Positions 45,669 through 52,608 of a stretch of DNA of 64,000 nucleotides are shown here, in pieces. This stretch comes from Cybelea sp963824595 (GTDB taxonomy: Bacteria > Vulcanimicrobiota > Vulcanimicrobiia > Vulcanimicrobiales > Vulcanimicrobiaceae). The notes under the pieces were generated by a model. It made no database searches. It was not told the DNA's origin and worked only from the letters and a program-made list of their open reading frames with translations. Numbering within the stretch: position 1 is the stretch's first letter; each line of letters begins with the position of its first letter. Position numbers and translations under genes: made by a program. The stretch lies in contig CAWGPY010000006.1 of assembly GCA_963824595.1 (NCBI GenBank), forward strand, positions 62,001-126,000. The letters are read 5' to 3'.

Positions 45669-48600
45669 ATGAGTTCGCTCAAGCGCGCGATCGACTTACG
45701 CGGCGCGATATCGATCAACGTGATCACGATGATCGGCATCGGGCCGCTCGTCACGATTCCGCTCGTGATCGCGGCGCTGGGCGGTCCGCTCGCGCTCGTC
45801 GGCTGGATCGCGGGCGCGGTCGTCGCGCTCTGCGACGGTTTGGTCTGGGCCGAGCTCTCGTCGCGATTCCCGGGTTCGGGCGGCACCTACGTCTATCTGC
45901 GCAACGCGTTCGGCCCCCACGGACCGGGCCGCGCGCTGGCGTTTCTGTTCAACTGGCAGTTCCTGCTCTACGCGCCGTGTTTGCTGGCGAGCGGATACAT
46001 CGGCTTCGCGAACTACGCCGCCTATCTGTATCCGCCCGTTGCCGGGACGCTCGCGCACGACGCCGTCGCCGTCGGCATCGGCGTGCTCACGATCGCGCTG
46101 CTCTATCGCCGCACCTCGCAGGTATCGGCGTTCGGTACCGCGCTTGCCGTGGCGGCGACTTGCACGGTCGCCGTCGTCGCGCTGGCCGGGCTCTCGCACG
46201 CCGACTTCGCGCAGGCGTTTCACTCAAACGCTCCCCTGCGGCTCGGCACGGGGTTTCTGGCGGGTTTCGGCAGCGCGCTGTTCGTCACGCTCTACGACTA
46301 CGTGGGCTACGCCGACGCGGCGCTGCTCGGCGACGAGGTGGTGCGGCCCGAGCGGACCATTCCTATCGCGATCGTGCTGTCGGTATTGATCGTCGCGGTG
46401 CTCTACGTCCTGCTCCAGATCGGAGTGCTGGGCGCCGTGCCGTGGCGCTCGCTGCTCGATGCGAGCGGGGCGCCGACCGTACAGTCGCAATACGTCGGGG
46501 CCCTGGTCGTCGAGCGCACGTGGGGCCGCGCCGCGGCGGTGGGCGTGACGCTGCTCGTGCTCGTGACCGCGTTTGCGTCGCTCTACGGCAACCTGCTCGG
46601 GTTCTCGCGGATCTCGTTTGCGGCGGCGCGGGACGGCGCGTTCCTGCCCGCGTTCGCGCGGCTGCACCCGCGCAAGGAGATCCCCCACGTCGCTTTGCTC
46701 GCGGTCGGCGCGCTGTCGCTCGTCGCGAGCCTCTTCACGCTCGATCAAGTCATCGCGTTCTTGACCGCGGGCATCGTCTTGATCCAGGGCGTCGCGCAGA
46801 TCGCCGCGCTGGCGCTGGTGCGAGCTCGCCGCGGGCCGGCGCCGTTTGCGATGCCGCTCTACCCGTTGCCCGCAATCGTGGCGCTGGCGGGCTGGACGAT
46901 CGCGTTCGTCGCGTCGGGCCGGACGGCGATCGCACTCGGCGCCGGCTGGCTGGCGTGCGGCTGCGTCGCCTACGCCCTCGCGGCCCGCGCGCGCCGCTGG
47001 TGGCCGTTTCTCGCGGCCCTGCTGCTGACGCTGGCACTCCCGCAGGCCGCTCGCGCCGACGGCAACAGCTCGTGGGCGACGTGGAACGCGGCGCGCGTGA
47101 CGACCGTCCGCGACTATCCGGTCTTCACCGTCAACGGACGGCCGTTCTTCGTCTACGGCGCCGCGTTCTTCTACGAGCGCATGCCGCGCGACCGCTGGCG
47201 CCCGGCGCTGCTCGCGTATAAGCGCCTGGGCATCAACACGATCGACCTCTACGTGATTTGGAACTGGCACGAGCCCGAGCCCGGCGTGCTCGACTTCACC
47301 GGCACCACCGATCCGCGCCGCGATTTGGGCGCCTTGCTGAAGCTGACGCACGAGTTGGGGTTTCGGCTGATCCTGCGCCCCGGGCCGGTGATCCGCAACG
47401 AGTGGCGCAACGGCGGCTATCCGGCGTGGCTCTTGCAACGCGCGGAGTACGACATGCCCCTGCACGACGTGCTGGAGGGACGTTACCCCGCCACCGCGAC
47501 GATGCAGAACGCGCACGCCGACGCGGCGGCGGCGCAGTGGCTCGGCAACAGCACGCACGTGTTGGAATCCGCGAAGTGGCTGCACGACGCGTTGCGTTTC
47601 GTCGAGCCCTACTCCCACGACGTCGTCGCGATCGCGCTCGACGACGACCAGGGCGCGTACCTCGACAACGACACCTGGCCCGCGCCGCACTGGCACGCCT
47701 ACGTGAACTGGCTGCGCGCGACGGTGGAATCCGTCGCGGGCAACAGGGTGCCGCTCTTCGTCAATACGTACGAGATGAAGGTTCCCGTCGCGTCGCCGGC
47801 GTGGGCGTGGGGCAACTGGTATCAGGGCGGTTCGGAGCGCTTGAGCGTGCACGACCTCGCCGACCTCGACTTCGCGACGGGGCTGCTGCAGACGCAGCGC
47901 GGCGTGCCGGTGATGCAATCGGAGTTTCAAGCGGGCTGGCTCCAGGGCGCCGACGAGGGCGCGCCGCGTCCGAGCGATCCGTCGAGCACGGCGCTGGCCC
48001 TCGGCGAGCTGCTGCGCGACGGCGCGCACGGCATCGTGACCTTTCCCGCACAGGACACGATCTATCCGCACGGCTGGGAAGCGCCGTGGGCGAACTGGTC
48101 GTACGGCTGGGACGCGGCGCTGACCGTGGACCTGCGTCCCTCGCCCCGGTACGCGCCGACGGCGCAGGTGGGCGACGCGGTTCGCGCTTACGGCGGCCTG
48201 CTCGCGAAGACGCACCTCGCGGCGGATGCGGCAATCGTCTGGCCGCCGTCGTTGTTCGTGCCGGGCTCGCTGACGAATGCCGACTTCGCGGCGTTTGCCG
48301 CCGCGACGATCGCGATGCAGCGCGCGTGCAACGCGCGCGGCCTCACGTGCGTGCTCGCGGATCTCGCCGGGGAAGACGATGCCACGTTGCGGCAGTATCG
48401 CGCGCTGCTTCTGCCGATCGCTCCGTCGTCGGTCGCCGCGGGACGGCTGCAGCCGTGGGCGTCGCGCCGCATCGCGGCCCTGCAGCGCGAGGGGCGGCTG
48501 GTGGCCGACCCGGCGGCGGTGCGCGGCGCCGAGCGTCTCGGTTCCGACACGACGCTGCTGCTGGCCGACGACGCATCGTACGCGTTCGTGCTGGCGGTGA

Positions 48601-49502
48601 ATCCGAGCGGCGCGTCGCGAACGGCCGGTCCGTTCCGCGTCGCGCTGGCGAATCGGACGGTGCGGATCGGCGCGTTCGGAGTACCCGCGCGCGGGGCGCG
48701 GATCGTACCCGTCGGCTTGTCGCGCGCGTGGCACGCGCGCAGCATCGCGTTCGGCGGGCCGAGCGGCTCGGGACGCACCGACATGCCCGCCGCGCCGCCG
48801 CCGTTTTCGGTTCCCGACGGCACGGTGATGAGCAACCGCCGCCTGCGCGTCGTCTTCGCGCCGTTCGCGGGCGCGCGGATTGCGGAACTCGGAGACGGCC
48901 GCGCCAACGCGGCGACCGGCATCGGACTGCTGCGCGATGCGACCGATCCGGAGCCGCCGGTGTCGTCCCGCGACTACATCGCGGCCTACACGCATCCGCT
49001 TCCGGCCGGCACTTTCAACCGCGCCTACCAGTGCGAACGCAATGACTCGCTGATGACGCAGCGCGTGACGTGCACCTACGACGCACCCGACGTGCCGCAG
49101 GGCGGCGCCGCGTTCCGGCGGACGCTGACGCTGAACCCGTCGAGCGACGAGCTGATCGTCGGCGAGGACTTCGCGCCCCACGATCGCGGCTCGGCGGCGC
49201 GGCTGGAGAGCATCTCGGGCTTCGCGTGGAGCGCCGGCGACCGCGTGCTGCAATCGCCGGGGGGCAACGCGGTGGAAATCATGCACGGTCGTCGCCTGAC
49301 GACGTTGCGCTGGCGAGCCGGCGACGTGCAGCGCGTCGCGCTGGAGCAGCGGCGCGGGGCCGAGCTCGTGACACTCGTTTTCGCGCGGCGCTCGGTCGAG
49401 CTGCGCCTGGGCGTGAGCGGCGCGGCGAGCTCCGCCGACGCGGGGAAGGCCGCCCGCGCCTTGCCGTTAAACGGCTCGGGAACGACCAGCCGCCCGCCGT
49501 AA
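45669..49502 (+). CDS. APC-family transporter fused to a GH35-like beta-galactosidase
   Basis: One uninterrupted 1277-residue frame. Residues 1-443 form a 12-helix APC amino acid/polyamine-type permease (INVITMIGIGPLVTIPLVIA at the start). Residues 444-463 (WWPFLAALLLTLALPQAARA) look like an extra helix or internal signal peptide with an A-R-A cleavage site. From about 477 a GH-A barrel of family 35 type follows: FFVYGAAFFYERMPRDRW, RPGPVIRNEW (Glu578) and the nucleophile segment VMQSEFQAGW (Glu752). The acid/base segment reads DDDQGAY (658-664) where GH35 has ENEYG. The C-terminal 450 residues are beta-rich. No ATG/GTG/TTG occurs near the junction, so it is not two overlapping genes. Confidence 0.85.
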   Translation: MSSLKRAIDLRGAISINVITMIGIGPLVTIPLVIAALGGPLALVGWIAGAVVALCDGLVWAELSSRFPGSGGTYVYLRNAFGPHGPGRALAFLFNWQFLLYAPCLLASGYIGFANYAAYLYPPVAGTLAHDAVAVGIGVLTIALLYRRTSQVSAFGTALAVAATCTVAVVALAGLSHADFAQAFHSNAPLRLGTGFLAGFGSALFVTLYDYVGYADAALLGDEVVRPERTIPIAIVLSVLIVAVLYVLLQIGVLGAVPWRSLLDASGAPTVQSQYVGALVVERTWGRAAAVGVTLLVLVTAFASLYGNLLGFSRISFAAARDGAFLPAFARLHPRKEIPHVALLAVGALSLVASLFTLDQVIAFLTAGIVLIQGVAQIAALALVRARRGPAPFAMPLYPLPAIVALAGWTIAFVASGRTAIALGAGWLACGCVAYALAARARRWWPFLAALLLTLALPQAARADGNSSWATWNAARVTTVRDYPVFTVNGRPFFVYGAAFFYERMPRDRWRPALLAYKRLGINTIDLYVIWNWHEPEPGVLDFTGTTDPRRDLGALLKLTHELGFRLILRPGPVIRNEWRNGGYPAWLLQRAEYDMPLHDVLEGRYPATATMQNAHADAAAAQWLGNSTHVLESAKWLHDALRFVEPYSHDVVAIALDDDQGAYLDNDTWPAPHWHAYVNWLRATVESVAGNRVPLFVNTYEMKVPVASPAWAWGNWYQGGSERLSVHDLADLDFATGLLQTQRGVPVMQSEFQAGWLQGADEGAPRPSDPSSTALALGELLRDGAHGIVTFPAQDTIYPHGWEAPWANWSYGWDAALTVDLRPSPRYAPTAQVGDAVRAYGGLLAKTHLAADAAIVWPPSLFVPGSLTNADFAAFAAATIAMQRACNARGLTCVLADLAGEDDATLRQYRALLLPIAPSSVAAGRLQPWASRRIAALQREGRLVADPAAVRGAERLGSDTTLLLADDASYAFVLAVNPSGASRTAGPFRVALANRTVRIGAFGVPARGARIVPVGLSRAWHARSIAFGGPSGSGRTDMPAAPPPFSVPDGTVMSNRRLRVVFAPFAGARIAELGDGRANAATGIGLLRDATDPEPPVSSRDYIAAYTHPLPAGTFNRAYQCERNDSLMTQRVTCTYDAPDVPQGGAAFRRTLTLNPSSDELIVGEDFAPHDRGSAARLESISGFAWSAGDRVLQSPGGNAVEIMHGRRLTTLRWRAGDVQRVALEQRRGAELVTLVFARRSVELRLGVSGAASSADAGKAARALPLNGSGTTSRPP

Positions 49503-49514
49503 CGGAGGTGCCCG

Positions 49515-50069
49515 ATGCCGGCTGCCACGCGCTATCGAACGCGTTTCGTGCTCCGCGCGCTCTTCATTGCCTTGGCGATCTCGATCGTCGCTCGGGCGTC
49601 GTGCCTGGCGGACGATGCCGCGACGCTCGATTCGTGGCAGAGCTCTTTCCACGACGTGTGGCAGGCCGACCAATGCGCGACCGAGTTCGAGAGCTGGGGC
49701 AAGTATTGGGGACAGGTGCACGCGTTCTACTTCGGCGCCGACGGATCGCCGGGCTGGTTCGCGGTGAGCCAAAAGGCCCTCACCCACGTTACCGATACGA
49801 CCGCGAATGCCGCCGTGACGGCGCAGCTGACATCGCTCGGAAAGCGAATCGGCGGCGAGTGGGCAAAAGGTGACGGCTGCCGCAAGGTGAGGACCCGCAC
49901 GAACATGATGGCGAAGCTGGCCGAGCCGGGACTGCCGGCGCTGCTCGATCTAGAGAACCAGCTCGCCAAAGCGGCAACCGCCGACACCGGTAACGGCGCT
50001 TCGACGCAAGCGGCGATTGCGTCGATCAACGGTCAACTCGACAAGCTCGGCATCGCGCAAGCCGAATAA
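49515..50069 (+). CDS. Secreted uncharacterised protein, 184 aa
   Basis: A signal peptide (about 1-32, FVLRALFIALAISIVARASC, then LADDA) precedes a helical mature domain with three cysteines (WQADQCATEF and GDGCRKVR). No family was recognised. The ATG follows GGAGGTGCCCG, a strong ribosome-binding site, 12 bp after the transporter-glycosidase fusion, so it may be co-transcribed with it. Confidence 0.7.
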   Translation: MPAATRYRTRFVLRALFIALAISIVARASCLADDAATLDSWQSSFHDVWQADQCATEFESWGKYWGQVHAFYFGADGSPGWFAVSQKALTHVTDTTANAAVTAQLTSLGKRIGGEWAKGDGCRKVRTRTNMMAKLAEPGLPALLDLENQLAKAATADTGNGASTQAAIASINGQLDKLGIAQAE

Positions 50070-50105
50070 GATCTCGCAACTCTTTGGGACGATCCGAGGT
50101 GCGCC

Positions 50106-51068
50106 GTGGACTTTATGCTTCGCGATGTTGCAATAGCAGACATCGACCGATGTATCGGGCTATTGCCGTCGCCGCTCTTTTGCGACGCTGCTCAGTACGG
50201 CGAGCTGCGCGCGATGTGGACGGAGATCGTCAGTACGAAATGCGGCATCGCGGCCATCGTCGTCGATCCCGCGCGCGACGCGATCATCCACTTCGGTTTC
50301 AACGTCTTCGTTTCCGATGAAACGACCGCGAGCTATCATCGCTGCGAGGCCCCGCTGATAGCGCGGCGGATCTTAGGGGAATGGGCGCGCGGCGGCAAAC
50401 CTTTCTTCGACGCCAAGCAGATTGCTCGCGCGAACGCCGGCGACGGCCTCAACATCGTCGTAACGCATTACGGCGGTGTCCGGTCCGGAAGTGAGCCCGA
50501 CGAGCGAATGGTCGCGGCAAACTACGAGTCGTCGCGGCGGGTTTTCAGCGGCTGGAACCTCCGGAGCTATACGTCCGAGATATTCGACGACCGCCGGCCG
50601 GCCGCTGGGAGGGATTGGGGGAGGCAGCTGGGCTTTCGAATCGGCGAGTATTCCGCCGAACAACTTCAGGAGGCCGGAATTTCGCTCGACTCGGCGCCCT
50701 GCGTGTGGTGGGCGCGGCGGGAGGACGCGGGGACGAATCCCGGTTATGCGCTGACGCAGCTGTTTACGTCGTACGCCCGGCCGCGCTTCGGTCTTTCCGG
50801 CCGGGAACAGGAGCTGCTCAAGCTCGCCCTCGACGGGCACACGGACGCGTCGCTCGCGCACAGTACGCAGCTCTCGGTCTCGATGGTGAAGAAACGCTTC
50901 CGCGCCGTCTACGAAAAAGTGGACGTGGCATCTCCGTCGCCCGCGCTGGCGCAAGCGCTCGCAAACGGCCGGCGTGGCGCCGAGACGCGGCGCCACCTAC
51001 TCAATTATCTGCGCGAGCATCCGGAGGAGCTGCGGCCTTACGATCGCGCTGGCAGCCCCATGGCGTAA
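50106..51068 (+). CDS. LuxR-type transcriptional regulator
   Basis: 320 residues. The C-terminal 227-272 region is a LuxR/FixJ helix-turn-helix: LSGREQELLKLALDGHTDAS and LSVSMVKKRFRAVYEKV. The N-terminal 220 residues are an unassigned sensor domain. GTG 50106 is chosen as start because GAGG lies 6 nt upstream; ATG 50115 is possible. Possible targets are unknown. It is the last chromosomal gene before the island tRNA. Confidence 0.82.
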   Translation: MDFMLRDVAIADIDRCIGLLPSPLFCDAAQYGELRAMWTEIVSTKCGIAAIVVDPARDAIIHFGFNVFVSDETTASYHRCEAPLIARRILGEWARGGKPFFDAKQIARANAGDGLNIVVTHYGGVRSGSEPDERMVAANYESSRRVFSGWNLRSYTSEIFDDRRPAAGRDWGRQLGFRIGEYSAEQLQEAGISLDSAPCVWWARREDAGTNPGYALTQLFTSYARPRFGLSGREQELLKLALDGHTDASLAHSTQLSVSMVKKRFRAVYEKVDVASPSPALAQALANGRRGAETRRHLLNYLREHPEELRPYDRAGSPMA

Positions 51069-51124
51069 GGGGCACAGGCGCCGAGGCCCCGTCCGTCGTC
51101 AGCGCGAAGCAGCCGGGGCCAACC

Positions 51125-51205
51125 GGGGGAGTGGCGGAATGGCAGACGCAGCCGCCTCAAAAGCGGCCGAGGCAACTCATGTGGGTTCGACTCCCACCTT
51201 CCCTA
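51125..51205 (+). tRNA. tRNA-Leu(CAA), island attachment gene
   Basis: Plus-strand cloverleaf with long variable arm: acceptor GGGGGAG/CTTCCCT (two G-U pairs), D arm TGGCGGAATGG, anticodon loop CTCAAAA, T arm GTGGG-TTCGACT-CCCAC. The 3' half is duplicated at 63196, where the acceptor strand reads CTTCCCC and would pair perfectly apart from one G-U, suggesting that the far copy is the original 3' end displaced by integration. Confidence 0.94.
51186..51203 (+). repeat. Left attachment repeat (attL) of the tRNA-Leu island
   Basis: TTCGACTCCCACCTTCCC, part of the T arm and acceptor strand of tRNA-Leu(CAA), is repeated exactly at 63196-63213 in the same orientation. Identity breaks on both sides, so this 18-bp word is the candidate crossover core. 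Confidence 0.75.
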
Positions 51206-51243
51206 TAAATATTTGAGCACGAAAGGCCTCGAAAAGGAGCACT

Positions 51244-51263
51244 ACTGGTCACGGATTGGTCAC
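51244..51263 (+). repeat. Island-end direct repeat, left copy
   Basis: ACTGGTCACGGATTGGTCAC is found here and again at 63057-63076, same orientation, 41 bp inside the left core and 119 bp inside the right core. It contains an internal GGTCAC direct repeat and may be a recombinase arm site or the remnant of a second, related element. Confidence 0.7.
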
Positions 51264-51284
51264 AGAGCCCAAAAGGAACAGCCC

Positions 51285-51539
51285 ATGCCGGCTTTAACGC
51301 AGGGCGATATTGTTAGGCCCTTGCACAGCCTTTCCTCGATTTGGTCTTGGCTTCAGCAAAACAGCTCGGACCCGTTCCTTTCGGCCACCACGGCGACGCT
51401 GGCGATCTTTACGCTGCTCCTTGTTGCCGCAACCTTATACCTTGCCGCAGGCGCCATCAACGCGAGTCGCCCTTCGGAGAAGCATCCACCAAGAAACCTT
51501 AATGCCAGCAGTCACTCTTCGGGGGCAATGGCGGCCTGA
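51285..51539 (+). CDS. Small single-helix membrane protein
   Basis: 84 residues with one membrane helix (about 36-60, FLSATTATLAIFTLLLVAAT). The ATG at 51285 follows AAAAGGA by 7 nt, a good ribosome-binding site, and is preferred over the upstream GTG-type openings. No family recognised. It is the first island gene after the attachment site. Confidence 0.5.
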   Translation: MPALTQGDIVRPLHSLSSIWSWLQQNSSDPFLSATTATLAIFTLLLVAATLYLAAGAINASRPSEKHPPRNLNASSHSSGAMAA

Positions 51540-51957
51540 ATTGCGCGACACGAACGGCGCGCGCACCGTCTCCTTCATGTACTACAAGACCTGCTGCAAA
51601 ACGTGGGAATGCCCCGCATGAAACGTGGTCGCTAGCCTCCGCACAAAGTTCTTTGGGGACTACTCGTACAACCTTGGCTTCCTCCCGGCGAACTACGTAT
51701 GCGAAAATCACCGGGTCTGGCAGGGCATGGCCTACATGTACACCTAGCTTGACATGCCGCCTCACGCCGGGCAACCGCTTGCCTTCAGCCTAACAATCAC
51801 CTATGAAAATGTCTTTGGTCAGCTCGGTAAAACAGAGGCACTCCGGCACGGTCTATCTACCCGGCAAAACATACGAGAAGGCCGCGAACATGACCACAAC
51901 GTTTACGCGACCGTCGATCGGATACTCGGCGGCTTAGGCGATTGTAACTCCCGAGCA
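51540..51957. other. Decayed stretch without an intact gene
   Basis: Short plus-strand open frames occur here, for example one ending in WQGMAYMYT before a stop at about 51747, with protein-like composition and lower GC than the flanks. None has a start, a ribosome-binding site and a recognisable domain together. I read it as gene remnants of the island. Confidence 0.4.
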
Positions 51958-52355
51958 CTACGACGAGCTACGCGAGCGCCCGATCATCCGGTCTAACCGT
52001 TCCGCAGCCGATTGTTGCATAGAAGGCGTAACGTGCGCGTAGCAGTCGGCGGTTATACGAATTGTGGAATGCCCGAGTGCCGTGGAAACGGTCTTTAGAT
52101 CAACGCCACTCTCAAGCATCAGGGTCGCGAAGGAGTGTCGGAGATCGTGAAGGCGAACGCGCGGCAGCTTGTAACTCTTGACGCGTCGAGCGAACCAAAG
52201 CCCAAAAGTATTCGGGCACCAGGCTTCGCCCTCGCGATCAAAGATGAGCGAATCGTTCGTGCGCCACACGCCTAGCCTCTCGAAACGCAGCTGCTGCTCC
52301 CGGCGATGCAACCGCAAGCGTTCGGCAGCAAACGCCGGCAGCGGAATCGAACGAC
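51958..52355 (-). pseudogene. Tyrosine recombinase (phage integrase), C-terminal remnant
   Basis: The minus-strand frame encodes the catalytic C-terminal part of a tyrosine integrase: RLHDLRHSFATLMLESGVDL (His-x-x-Arg box), TALGHSTIRIT (His/Trp box) and DCYAHVTPSM with the nucleophile Tyr. The region before SIPLPAFAAERL, which should hold the first catalytic Arg and the core-binding domain, is missing; the sequence there switches to a GloVer fragment in the opposite direction. The gene is therefore truncated and probably inactive. Confidence 0.88.
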
Positions 52356-52359
52356 GCGA

Positions 52360-52492
52360 CCCCGGTAACCCGGATGGCGCATATCCATTGGCCGCCTTAC
52401 TCGATATCGATGGCACGCTGTACGGCACGACGCGCAATGGTGGTTCGCATGGCTCACGAGGCAAAGGCACCCTCTTCTCGCTAACGCCATAA
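52360..52492 (+). pseudogene. GloVer-repeat protein, C-terminal fragment
   Basis: Plus-strand frame reading NPDGAYPLAALLDIDGTLYG, then TTRNGG and a terminal GTLFSLTP before TAA. This is the final repeat of a GloVer lipoprotein with no signal peptide or earlier repeats, abutting the truncated integrase. The junction lies between about 52340 and 52365. Confidence 0.8.
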
Positions 52493-52608
52493 CGTGCCCG
52501 GTCGGTGTTGGCAACCGCGCATGCGCCGGGACCTACTTGATGCGAAGCCTCGGGGCGATCATGTTGACTGAGGCTGGAATCTCTAGCGTCTAGCGCGAAC
52601 AGCGCGCC

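Noticed and set aside
46224..49286. A 1020-codon open frame antisense to the transporter-glycosidase fusion
   Set aside because: Its residues are almost only Arg, Ala, His, Val and Asp, with no domain; it mirrors the third-position GC bias of the real gene.
49500..49520. Possibility that the transporter-glycosidase frame is an artefact of two genes joined by a missed stop
   Set aside because: I found no stop, no canonical start and no ribosome-binding site near residues 440-470, so from the sequence alone one gene is the simpler reading.
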